Shown: positions 54,100 to 64,000 of the stretch, in pieces
Position numbering within the stretch: position 1 is the first letter of the stretch
How the letters are laid out: the number at the start of each line of letters is the position of its first letter
DNA from: Odiellus spinosus
Taxonomy: Eukaryota > Arthropoda > Arachnida > Opiliones > Phalangiidae
Length of the DNA stretch: 64,000 nt
NCBI GenBank assembly: GCA_963920705.1
Contig: OY987240.1
Location: 6,784,766 to 6,848,765, forward strand
Reading direction: 5' to 3'
Program-made: the position numbers and the translations under genes
Notes under the pieces: generated by a model
Told to the model about the DNA's origin: nothing
What the model saw: the letters and a program-made list of their open reading frames with translations, nothing else
The model's database searches: none

Positions 54100-55140
54100 C
54101 TTGGCTAAGTTTGAACACTTTTAGAAATACTAGATTTCAAACATGTGACAGAAGAGCCAAAACTTCAGGAAACCTCACTATTATTTAATGAGATTCCCAA
54201 TGTTATTAAAGTTTTAAAATAAAATCAGTGAAAAATGCACTCTCACTTTCAAGTTTTTGCCGGCGGGGCGATGTTTTTTTATTCAAAAATGTCTATTAAT
54301 CAAAATTATAGGATATTTCAAGAAAATACAGGATAATATAGGGCATGTTTGAAGATATAGGATTTTATAGGAAATATAGGACCACTGAGCTACTGGTTAC
54401 TCATTTCCTTCTCTACTTTGCTCAAAGACACTCTTCTGAATGTATGCCCAGTATTTCAGGACTTGGCAAATGTGGAGCATTGAACATCTATTGCAAGCAC
54501 AGCGAACTACTTGCTGGGATTGGTATACCACCCATTGAGAGAAAGCAGCATGGCTGAAGCAGAGAGGCTTATCACTCTGTTCAACAAGTCCAGAGAACCA
54601 ACCTGCAACGATGCCCTTCATGCTTTTTTGATACCATTCAAGGATTTGAACATTTGTCACATATACGTCAGCACATCCTGTGGGCGCACAACCAGACACC
54701 TGTTCGGCATCACGCTCAACATAGTGCGGCTGAAAAGATGAGATCGTGCTGCTTCCCACATCTTCTCTACTTCACTTGATGCATATATGATGACAGTCTC
54801 CTGCAAGTGAAAAAGTCGGTGCGGCACGAGCCTACGCATGTGCAGACGCATCCAATGCCTTAATAAGAACGAAGAGAATGCTGACTTTTTATTGATTTAA
54901 ATATTTTTTGGAACAAAAATTCAACATATATGAATATTTTTTGGTCGATTTTCATAAATAAATGACGGGGAATTTAAATTCCTTATGATTTCCTGCCATT
55001 TTTCGTATCCATGTTCATACCAGGAGGTACTTCCAGTGTCGATTTTGGAGCCATTGTGGGTCCAAATACCATTGATACCTCAGAATATGTTGCTATGTTT
55101 TGTGTGAAAGGTCTGGATTTGTTCTAATAAATCTTGTTTT
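54100..55140. other. Unassigned DNA with overlapping short frames
   Basis: TATAGGA motifs at 54310-54385 resemble the subterminal part of the element at 43696. At 54345-54760 both strands hold open frames of 70-120 codons that resemble no family I know. The GC content rises there, so a decayed coding piece is possible but unproven. The rest shows nothing recognisable. Confidence 0.35.
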
Positions 55141-55908
55141 CAGCTACTTCAGCGACCCAGGCATGATTCTAGTTTTTAAAATGTGGGCGCCATTTTGGCC
55201 ACCAGCATGAATTTTGAGTAAAGGAGCCAAAATTCGTATTTTTTTCTTTTTTTTTTTTCTTTTTCTGATTTGGAAAGGATTAGCTAAGGATGTTGACACA
55301 TCCTTAACAGCTCCGGTACACCTCATTGACACGTTAGGTAAATTGATTGTCCACGAGGAGTTTAGAGAGTTTTGATTTGAATCAAGCGATAGATTTAGAC
55401 TCAACAATGTCAGACTGGAGAGAGTTCCATTTCGGGATGACACGCAGGAAGAAAGAGTTTTTAACCATATTTAGCCGAGCGCGTTGTACAAATAATTTTC
55501 TAGAATGACCGCGCGTTTTGGTGTCGATGGCGGGGACGAAGTAGTGTTGTTGAGGGTGATCTGCGAGGATCTTGTATAAAAGTAGGAGGTCGCATAAATC
55601 CCACCATGTTTGGAGCGTGGACCATTGTAGAGTTTTAATTCGTTCAGAACGCGGAAGAGATCGGAGGGGCAGAGGGGTCTTAGAAGCAGCAAATTGTATT
55701 TGCTCTAGAGCGACCTTGTCCTTCACAAGATGAGGGCGCCAGATGGGGGAGCAGTATTCAAGAATCGGCCGTACGTATTAATTATAGAGGGTGGTAATGA
55801 TTTTATTGTTCATGTAGGAGAAATTCCTTCAGATAGCGCCGACAATCTTACTGGTACACGAGGCTACATAGGCACAGTGATACGCGGAGTATAGATTGCT
55901 GGAGAGTA

Positions 55909-56157
55909 TGTTAGAGGTTTGTAATTAAAAGAAACGTTTCCTTTATAGTAAAGTTTGTTAAATTAAAATTAAATTACCGAACTAAACGTTTTGTTAAACT
56001 GTTACTGATGATAGCCTAAGAGAGAGTGAGGGCAAACGATCTCTACATAATAGTGATGACGTCAGAGGTCATTAGATTTGAACCTGTCGCCCATCAAATG
56101 GCGATAAACTTTGACCCTTGATATAATTTACGTCAAAGTTCATGGTAAAGTTTTTCA
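55909..56157 (-). repeat. Old Copia 3' LTR
   Basis: 249 bp, aligned without gaps to 59337-59585. Followed by the CTCCCCCTCT purine/pyrimidine tract expected beside a 3' LTR. Confidence 0.85.
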
Positions 56158-56420
56158 CTCCCCCTCTTTGACATAATTAGCAATACTACAATTAATATTA
56201 TTTTTCAAATTGCAACATTTTTACACAATTATAGAAATTATTTTTGCATAAACATTTAGTTAATATATCCGCGACATTATCAGCTGACTTTACATATTGT
56301 AAATTAAATTCTTTTCTTTCTAGGTTTTCTCTAATAAAATGAAAACGTAAATCAATATGTTTTGAGAGTTGATTTTCCATACTATTTCTAGATAATACAA
56401 TAGCAGATTGGTTACCACAT

Positions 56421-56614
56421 CCCATACAAAAAAAAGGTAGTCTTAAGATGTCTTTGGGAAGTCTTTCGGGTGTCTTAGGCAGTCTTAAGAGGTCTTGCAA
56501 TGGGAAGTCTTATATTATGTCAAGAATTCTTGGGGAGGTCTTAAAGACTTCCCCAAGACCTTTTTAGTGTTCTTGAGGACCTCTTCACATCAGACTAACT
56601 TTTTTCGGTAAGGG
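56421..56614. mobile_element. CCCTTAC-ended foldback MITE, copy 5 (in old Copia)
   Basis: Starts CCCATACAAAAAAAAGGTAG and ends TTTTTCGGTAAGGG, flanked by AT on both sides (56419-56420, 56615-56616). It lies inside the old Copia, so the family was active after that Copia inserted. Confidence 0.88.
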
Positions 56615-59336
56615 ATAACACGAGAGGTTTACCTAAATGTACATTAAACAATTTTAATTCATCTATAATTGGTTGTAACCATAACAATTCTTTAATGGCT
56701 CTGTTAGTTCAACATATTCTGCTTCGGTTGTTGAAAGCGAGACAGATTTTTGTTTAAAAGAATGCCACGTCACTGGAGTTGAGCCCATATAGGTAAAGTA
56801 CCCACAATGCGAACGTCAGGTGTCTCTATCACTTCCCCAGTCACTGTCACTATATATTATTAGTCGAGGATCTTCGTTGTTTCGATAAATCAGGTTGAGA
56901 TCACGTATCTGGTTAGTTGACACAACCGAGTCCAATGAGAAAAACCAGGGTTGCTATTAAATTGAGAAAGCGCTATTACGGGAAAAAGTATATCGGGACG
57001 TGTTCATTGAGCGAGAAAAAGTAAGCTTCCAATGAGAGCGCGATATGGAATATCCTTCATTTGATCTTGATCTTCTTGAATTACTGGACAGTCCTTTCGT
57101 ATTCGGATAGCGCTCTGTGTAATTGGAAGACTAACTGGTTCCTCTACATTTATACCAAATTTCATTCAAATTTTCTCGTTATATGGTGATTGATGAATTT
57201 TTAGCGTACCATCTTGTCTGAAGTCGAACGTAACTCCTAAGAGTTTCTTGATAGGTCCCAATTATTTTAGATCGTATTTTGTTGATATGATACGAAACGA
57301 GTCTTGGAGTAAATGGTTATATTTAGCTAATACCACGAGATCATCCACATACACTAGAATTATGACTTGAAAAGATATATACAATTAGTTCCTCTTAACT
57401 TGGAGAATCCTAGCTCCTTAAAACTCCTGTCTAGTTCTAAAAACCATTGTCTCCAGCTTTGAGGCAGTCCATAGTGACTTTTGTAGTTTCAAGCAGTATT
57501 TGGATGAATCGTTAGTTTCATATCCGGGTACTTGTCTCATGTATACATCTTCGTGACCATGTACCCAAGACATATTACAAATATCGATATAATCTTACTA
57601 AGGAGAAGTTAATTACTGGAGCGAATGCGTCTTCATAATCTATTCCTTCAGTTTGTTAAAAACCTTGTGCGACTATTCTGGCTTTAAATCTGATGATTTT
57701 TCCATTATGATCCTTTTTAAGGTCATACACCCAACGACATCCTAATATTCGCTTCTTTGGATTTTCGACTACTTTCGTTACATTTCTTTCTTCTAAAGTA
57801 TTAATTTCGCGATCCATAGCTAATCGCCATTCCTTTTCCTGCGCTGATTGCGTGGCTTCCTGATAATTCTTTGGGATTATGATTTCCTTACAATGTGACT
57901 CGAAAATTTCCGAAATATCCCCTGATGTTACGCCTACTATTAGTGTAGTTGCTTCCGTTTTTGCATTTGGTTTTGATTTAACTTCAGTCTTGTTCACAAA
58001 ATCAAATAAATTTGTATCGAGTTTCATACCGTTCTTTAGGTATTTCGCTGCATCATTCTTGGATCGTAATGTCTGTCCTTGTGGAGCGTTATAATAAATA
58101 TCTTTTCTTCCAACTGAAGCCCCTGTTTTACGTGTTCTGATCTCCCTTGTCCATCCGTCTGGTAAACCATCTACTTTTTGTTTCGTAGGTAGATCTTCTT
58201 GTATATCTTCAGGTTCATTTGGCTCCAGTATATCTTCAGGTGGTTTTATGGGATTCGTTACTTCACATAGTAGGTTATTTTCGACCATCTGCTCATTATT
58301 ATGTTCCAAAAGGTTATTTGTCTTATCTTCTAATTCTGATCTCTGTTCAAGAGTTGATTCATCTTCTGTATCATCTGATTCCGATTTCCGTTCGAGAGTT
58401 GATTCATCTTCTATATCATCAACTGACCAAAATGGTACAGTTAATTCTCGTCTCTCTGACATGATCGACTCCTAATTTATATTCTACAAAAGTAACGTGT
58501 TTCGATTCAACAACGGAGTGGTCTTCATGCAGGAAACCATATTTGGTAACCGCGAGTATGTTGCGCGTATCCGACGAGAATTCCTGGTTTGGCTCTTTAG
58601 TGAAATTAACTATTTTGTTTTTCACGAGGTATGTGTTTAAACGCCAAACACACTATATGCCGTAAGTGCCTTGCACTAGGTTTCTTTTCACGCCAAATTT
58701 CTAATGGGACCTTTTCTTGTAGTTGAGTATGTCTAGTACGATTCTTTAATTCCGCCGCTGTATGAACTAATTCTGCCCATAATGAATGAGGTAGCTTAGA
58801 ATCTTCTAAAAAGGCTCGGACTGCATTTAGAAAAGTTCGATTTGCCCGTTCGGCAACTCCATTCATTGCTTGGGAATATACATAAGTCTGTTCATGTTTA
58901 ATTCCATTTTCGTTACAGAATTGAGAAAACCCTTGATTACAATACTCTGTCACATACCCGTTCTAATAGCTTTAATGACTTTCCCTGTCTCCTTTTCTAC
59001 GCTTTTCTTGAATGTTTTGAAATGAGCGAGTACTTCATTTTTTGATGTATCGACTCTTATCATCAATGAATGTGACGTAATATCGTGCTCCCCCTTGCGA
59101 AGTGACAGGACTAGTCATCTGCTTTCTGCCATTTTCGTTAAAAATTCTGTTGCAGTGTTGCCTTCAAAACGTTTTCTTCATCATAACAGGTTACAGCGTG
59201 TATCCCTTGGCTTCAATTTAAATTTTCAAAAAGTCAAATTGTTGAGTTAAGCTCCATTCTCGTCAGGTAATTCCGATTTAATTACTTAATTAATATTAAC
59301 TTGAAATAAACGCCTAAACCACGCTCTGCTACCACT

Positions 59337-59585
59337 TGTTAGAGGTTTGTAATTAAAAGAAACGTTTCCTTTATAATAAAGTTTATTAAATTAAAATTAA
59401 ATTACCGAACTAAACGTTTTGTTAAACTGTTACTGATGATAGCCTAAGAGAGAGTGAGGGCAAAAGATCTCTACATAATAGTGATGACGTCACAGGTCAT
59501 CTGATTTGAGCCTGTCGGCCATCTAGTGGCGATAAACTTTGACCCTTGATATAATTTATGTCAAAGTTCATGGTAAAGTTTTTCA
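59337..59585 (-). repeat. Old Copia 5' LTR
   Basis: 249-bp partner of 55909-56157. The DNA next to it on the internal side reads GGTAGCAGAGCGTGG on the element strand, resembling an initiator-Met tRNA primer site. Confidence 0.85.
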
Positions 59586-59889
59586 TAGTAGTACACCAAG
59601 ATCGCGGTGATGGGGAGTAATTTGTAGGAGTGTTCCAGATAGAAAATAAGGAGAGAGCGAATTATTATGTGCACCCAAGTGTTCGTGGAAATCCTCTGGT
59701 GAAAGGATTTTTTGGGATTAAAAGAGAGGCCGTTGTTGATGGCCCAAGATTCGAGGCCGCGTAAGTCCGATTGCAGAGCCATGATGTCATGAGATCGAAT
59801 GGTACGATGCAGTTTGGCATCATCAGCTTATAAGACAAGAGCGCTGAGTATGTTGGAAGGCATGTCATTGATGCAGCATTCAGATTTGG

Positions 59890-60660
59890 ATTCAGTAAGC
59901 TTTTTACTCTGGAAAATGTGTGTTGCCAAAATGGCTAAAAAAAGGCGTTTAGGTGGCGCTCCCGTCCACCTAATTTAGATGGGGGTCATATTACGACACC
60001 ACAGAATAACAGTGCATAGTGACAAGCTAATATTTTCCAGCTAGGAAATTTTAGCCACATAAAGAGAGTCAAAAATATCTCATGATTTCTTTAATTTATA
60101 AGCCAAGGCTTAAGGTTAAGTATCAAAATATAAATAAATTTATTCCTGAAATCCTGCCACATCTCCACATCTCCATATCATATATCATAAACTTATCTTT
60201 TAGCAAACTGGTTGCAATTTTTTAATGGAAACTTACACTTAGGGTTATACGCATTGAATTCGGTTTAACCTATAAACTTCCATATGCCAGTTGTTCTTCA
60301 ACAGTGTTTGTACAAAGTTTTGGAAGTTAAACTCCAGCTAGAGTTCACTGACCATTTCATTATTTTTTCATGAATTTATTCTTATGAACAAGCTCTTGGC
60401 AATTCCAATTCAAACTTTTTATTTGGCATAGTTTATCAATCAGGGTCAATAGTTTAATCAGAATATGAGAAAAAAATTGGATCTTTAGGAAAACATTTAT
60501 GCATGTTGCATGTGAAATCAGGCAACATTCAGAATCTGCCCCATGGCATCATCACCGGTTTTGATAAACTTTAACAAGTTAAAATATAGATTAATTCATC
60601 GGTAAATTGAGATTTTAAAGCCAAAATTCAACCTAGATTTTAAGATATGAATAATTCGAA
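59890..60660. other. AT-rich DNA, nothing recognised
   Basis: No exon, repeat boundary or inverted structure stood out. If the missing AHSA1 5' exons are in the window, this and 63390-64000 are the places left to look. Confidence 0.35.
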
Positions 60661-60663
60661 AAA

Positions 60664-60900
60664 GCCCTTACATGGGGGAAGGGCAAGAAGACGGCAGACC
60701 GACCCCCCTATGCTATAAAAATCCGTAGTTTGGGCCTTTGTCGACCATTGTTTTTTAAAACCTAACCTAACCTACAGTCCTACAGTGACATGTTTTCAAT
60801 AATAGTCGACAAAGGCCCAAATTCAAGATTTTCATAGTATTTTGATGGGGGGGGGGGGGGAGGGTCGGTCTGCCGTCTTCTCCCCGGGGGAAGGATACTT
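60664..60900. mobile_element. Foldback with TTAGG motifs in its loop
   Basis: Left arm AGAAGACGGCAGACCGACCC onward is mirrored by GGGTCGGTCTGCCGTCTTCT at about 60862; GGGCCTTTGTCGAC near the loop is also mirrored. Arms are about 95 bp. The loop carries AACCTAACCTAACC (three TTAGG units reversed), as in the larger foldback at 3759. Confidence 0.75.
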
Positions 60901-61778
60901 TCCACCCCAATTCAAGCGATTTTGACAGCCATTATTTCCAGATTTTCACATAAAAATTATAAAAACTAATTTTTGGCCAGGCTTTTAGTGAACCCCCACG
61001 ATTTCAACATTGTATTGATATATTTTCCAGCCCTGACTAAAATAACAATAACTCGCTTGTTTTTAGGGATATTCCCGTGAAATTTTCTATATTTATGCAT
61101 TAAAAGACGAGAAATCTGACTTTCATCTTGTAAATCTCTTTCACAGCATGGCGCGTAGCGTCGAGTGGCCCAACTTTTTTTTTTTTATTTTAACATTTTT
61201 CAAGACCCCTAGGGGCATATCTTTCATCTTCTTTATATTTGGTTGAATGTTTTTGTTTCATGTTTAACTGGTAACAGAAAAAGAAAATTTCAAATTTCGA
61301 GAATTTTTAAATTTATTTATTGTGATAAACTTATTTAGAAATTCGAAATAATTGATATTTTTTAGGCTTTTGAGATTTTTCACACATAGAATAACTAAAA
61401 AATAATGCATGCGTCATGCTAAAACAGCGGCAACATATTGTCACAGAAATGTCGTCAAATGAGATATGCATGAATTTTGGAGTTGAAGAAACCACTATTA
61501 CTTTCCAAAGACAGTCTGTATATATACTTAATTCAGTAGTCGTGAGTTTCTCAAAATTACTACCAGTTACGGCCAAAGCTCATACGATGGACAGAGCTTC
61601 ATTAGAACAAACCATTAACACATCAATTTTTCAACTGGCCAACAAAAAGATTATCTCAATAAGTGTTTATCTATTCGAAAGTATAGGTGGTTTCTTCAGC
61701 TCCAAAATTCATGTAGATCTGATTTGATGCCATTTCTGTGGAACAATTATGTTGCCGCAAATTTTGTTAAAATATGCT

Positions 61779-61953
61779 GTTAGTCTGATCTAAAGAGGTC
61801 CTCAAGAACGCTACAATGTCATCAAGAAGTCTCGGGGAAGTCTTAAAGACTTCCCCAAGACTTCTTGACATAATGAAAGACTTCCCCAAGACTTCATGAC
61901 ATAATGAAAGACTTCCCCAAGACCTCTTAAGATTACATAAGACACCCGAAAGC
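61779..61953. mobile_element. CCCTTAC-family foldback, copy 6 (tips lost)
   Basis: The body AGTCTGATCTAAAGAGGTCC ... ATAAGACACCCGAAAG matches the other copies and includes a repeated AAGACTTCCCCAAGACTTC block, but both CCCTTAC tips are missing. The reverse frames of 94 and 120 codons here come from the repeat. Confidence 0.8.
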
Positions 61954-62621
61954 ATGAATTTATACATCCCACATGAATATCCAATTGTAGCCTTACCCCA
62001 TAGTCCATTCCCAAAAGATAATAGGAGGAGCCTAATTTTTCCGCCAAACAAGTGACGTCATATGACGTAATTTCACGAGCCAATAAAAACGTGCTCTTAA
62101 AGACTCGTGCTACATATTTTGTAATACCAAAACTACTAAAGTCCAAACAAACTTCCAAATATTCGAGAATCAAGAAACGTTATGAAAAATTCCTTGAATT
62201 TTCTAAGAAGTCCTGTGGACCACTAACCCCCTCCGATTTAATTTTCAAAGTGGTCCAGGCAAATTTTTAAAGTGGTCATTTGCCCTCTGGCACGCCTTAT
62301 TTCCCACGCTGGTCAACACGTGTTGTACTTTTAAGCGATTATAAAAAAAAATTAAAACGAATGTGAAAATTAAAATAAATATCCTGACTGAAATGAGAAG
62401 TTGAAAACCGGAATCTCTACACTCTACATGTGGATTTAATTTCTGAAGCTTCTAAAATGAACATAAAACCGCCGCGAGATGGCAACGTTTCAAAAATCTA
62501 CTTCTGGATTTGAATCTGTAAGGGAGTGAAATTGAAGGACCGTATAAAATTCTGGCAGCATTGTTTGAAACAAATATTTCAACTACTAGTATAGTAAAAG
62601 GTACCAGAGAGAATTATCCCT

Positions 62622-62758
62622 GTGATTCCACACTTAAACATGGAGGATTCCAAACTTAAACATGTAGGTTCCAAACTTAAATAAACAAAGAGGATTCCAA
62701 ACTTTAAAAACATATAGGATTCCAAACTTAAATAAACAGAGGATTTCAAACTTGGGAG
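62622..62758. repeat. ~25-bp imperfect tandem repeat
   Basis: About five copies of GATTCCAAACTTAAACATG-like units with length variation (AATAAACAGAG inserts). Not coding: frames over it are Leu/Ser-rich repeats. Confidence 0.8.
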
Positions 62759-63050
62759 TGTGTCATGAAAAATGAATTTCACATTTAGGTTAGGTAAAAC
62801 TAACAGACGTAGCTATCTTATGGGTTTGTCCATCTTGTTTTAGTTATACATGTAAAAACCTTAACAGCCTAAAACATATCAATTACTTCGATTTTCCAAA
62901 TAACTTTATCACAATAAATCAATTTAAAAATTCTCAAAATTTGAAATTTAGTTTTTTTTGTTATCAGTTAAACATGTAACAAAAACATTTAACCAAACAT
63001 AAAAGTAGATGAAAGATATGCCCTTGGGGTCTTGAAAAATGTTAAAATAA

Positions 63051-63086
63051 CCCTTACCAGAACAGACTAACTATTTTCGGCAAGGG
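63051..63086. mobile_element. Minimal 36-bp CCCTTAC element
   Basis: CCCTTACC...GGCAAGGG with only AGACTAACTATTTTC-like terminal sequence between. It contains just the two tips of the CCCTTAC foldback family. It lies in the right arm of the 60931-63380 inverted repeat and is flanked by AA on both sides; the left arm has the uninterrupted sequence. Confidence 0.75.
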
Positions 63087-63389
63087 AAAAAGAAATAAAA
63101 GTTGGGCCACTTGACACTTCGCGTCATGGTGTGGGACCCCCACTAAATTTAAATTTATTTTTAACTAATGTTGTGAAAGAGGTAGACATTTTTCAAGATG
63201 ATGGTCACATTCCTCGTCTTTTAATAGATAAATGTGGAAAATTTCCCTAAAAACAAGAGTTATTATTTCTGTCAGGGCTGCAAAAATATTTCGAGGACAA
63301 TATTGAAATCGTTGGGGTTCACTCACAGCCTTGCCAAAAATTACCATTTTATTATTTTCAGGTGAAGATTTGGAAATAATAGTTTTTAA

Positions 63390-64000
63390 GCACATCAACA
63401 AGTGTGTAAAATTTTAAAAGGATCTGCTGACCCTTGGTGGCATGCTTAGGTGAAATCACATAGAATGACCCATTAGTTTTATTTTAGTTATTTTTTGTAA
63501 ACAGGGAATTATTGGGATGGTAATTGGATCAACAGATCAGTACACTAATTCCGTTAGCAAACCCAGAGGAAAGTCGCTCAGGATGGTGTTCAATAACTAA
63601 GTTTTAGGAGGAACGAAGGTGGATTTGAGTTTTTACATCATCCTTGGCTTTTTGATATGTTATAGATTGATGGTACGTACTTTGGCACATATTTCAATTG
63701 TGGTGGTACCTTGGCACGGCTTCAAAGACCACCATGTTTTTACTATTCTTCAATTTTTGGCAATGTTCCAAAATATTGAAATTTTTCAAATTTCATAACT
63801 TTTCCAGGTATATGGCAACAAAGTTCATACATTATCCGTATAAATTTTAAACACGCAATAAAGCTAAGATGATCAAATAATTAAATAATGGCACCGGGCA
63901 TACTTGCGTGAGAGAAGAAATCTTTCACAAAGTGATGTGATTTCTTTAAGTAATTAAAGGTATAATCCTTTTGGTGACAAAACAAGACTTTTTACTTAAG
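63390..64000. other. AT-rich DNA to the window end, nothing recognised
   Basis: No coding exon or repeat boundary was recognised in this last stretch. Confidence 0.35.

Larger units (their letters stand above)
55909..59585 (-). mobile_element. Old, broken Copia element inside the LINE
   Basis: 249-bp LTRs at 55909-56157 and 59337-59585 (ends TGTTAGAGG and AGTTTTTCA) differ at roughly 10 positions, about 4%. Flanking GAGTA and TAGTA agree at 4 of 5. Coding remains on the reverse strand include integrase (VYSQAMNGVAERANRTFL), the linker and RT start (FKARIVAQGF) and the RNase H end (KHIDLRFHFIRENLERKEF). Much of gag and parts of pol are missing and there are many breaks. A CCCTTAC foldback sits in its RNase H part. 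Confidence 0.85.
55144..59880 (-). pseudogene. LINE (non-LTR) reverse transcriptase fragment, split by Copia
   Basis: Upstream part 59586-59880 has ADDAKL-like palm sequence in broken frame followed by DLRGLESWAINNGLSFNPKK. Downstream part 55382-55908 has LPRSERIKTLQW, DLCDLLLLYKILADHP and NSFFLRVIPKWNSLQSDIVE, the typical C-terminal tail of Jockey/CR1-like LINEs. An old Copia copy separates the two parts. There are several frame breaks and the 5' half of the LINE is absent. Confidence 0.8.
60931..63380. mobile_element. 2.45-kb element with ~450-550-bp inverted arms
   Basis: Left arm 60931-61400 (ATTATTTCCAGATTTTCAC) is mirrored by 62835-63380 (GTGAAGATTTGGAAATAAT), sharing GAAAGATATGCCC, GTTGGGCCAC and ATTGTGATAAA stretches. 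Substitution level suggests moderate age. The interior holds a 103-codon forward frame (61416-61727) that I do not recognise, a truncated CCCTTAC foldback and a tandem repeat. The right arm carries an extra 36-bp CCCTTAC insertion absent from the left arm. Confidence 0.72.

Noticed and set aside
54345-54759. Overlapping 70-120 codon frames as a conserved protein
   Set aside because: No consistent reading frame, motif or splice signal could be defended on either strand.
61416-61727. 103-codon forward frame as a gene or AHSA1 exon
   Set aside because: It is on the wrong strand for AHSA1, lacks splice context and resembles no family; it sits between the arms of an inverted-repeat element.
61767-62173. 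Reverse frames of 94 and 120 codons (VILRGLGEVFHYVMK type)
   Set aside because: They arise from the CCCTTAC foldback; similar frames recur at 12803 and 41549 in other copies.

Overview
The window looks like nuclear DNA of an arthropod, probably a non-dipteran insect. It is AT-rich, carries TTAGG-type telomere-like repeats, holds short-exon animal genes and is packed with animal transposable elements. I could not fix the species.

Two host genes face each other. On the + strand is a BRCC36/BRCC3 deubiquitinase gene in seven coding exons (2450-24806). Its exons join to 825 nt with no frame problem and keep the JAMM zinc-protease motif. Its second intron reads as a minor-spliceosome (U12, AT-AC) intron of only 70 nt. 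Its third intron is about 20.1 kb long and is filled with transposons. On the - strand are the last five exons of AHSA1, the activator of Hsp90 ATPase (37619-52722). I could not find its 5' exons in the window.

The 20-kb BRCC36 intron (2905-23009) is a nest. Two foldback elements come first, one with a telomere-like core, then a 27-bp tandem array. A small DNA element follows that was split by a Gypsy LTR retrotransposon on the - strand (6410-21462, LTRs roughly 4% apart, CCTG target duplication). The Gypsy was itself hit by a Penelope-like element (about 7100-8995), a CCCTTAC-ended foldback (12931-13120) and a very young Copia element (13518-18762; its two 346-bp LTRs look identical, CATAA duplication).

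Between the two genes lies the most interesting object, a 10.1-kb unit (26026-36128). It is bounded by TTAA and by imperfect inverted ends of the form AGCAAxTxGCGGG. It holds two divergent multi-exon genes: a decayed transposase-like gene (+) and an apparently open gene (-) ending in the zinc-binding ballast domain otherwise known from the tail of the P2X7 receptor. A 180-bp TTAA-flanked mini-element with the same ends sits in BRCC36 intron 6. A palindromic DD41D-type mariner interrupts the unit.

From 37 to 64 kb the AHSA1 introns and upstream DNA hold seven CCCTTAC-type foldback copies or remnants counted over the whole window, two further TTAA-flanked elements, a Russian-doll set of palindromic elements (48413-52242), a LINE split by an old Copia copy (55144-59880) and a large inverted repeat (60931-63380). 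No tRNA, rRNA or CRISPR array was recognised.
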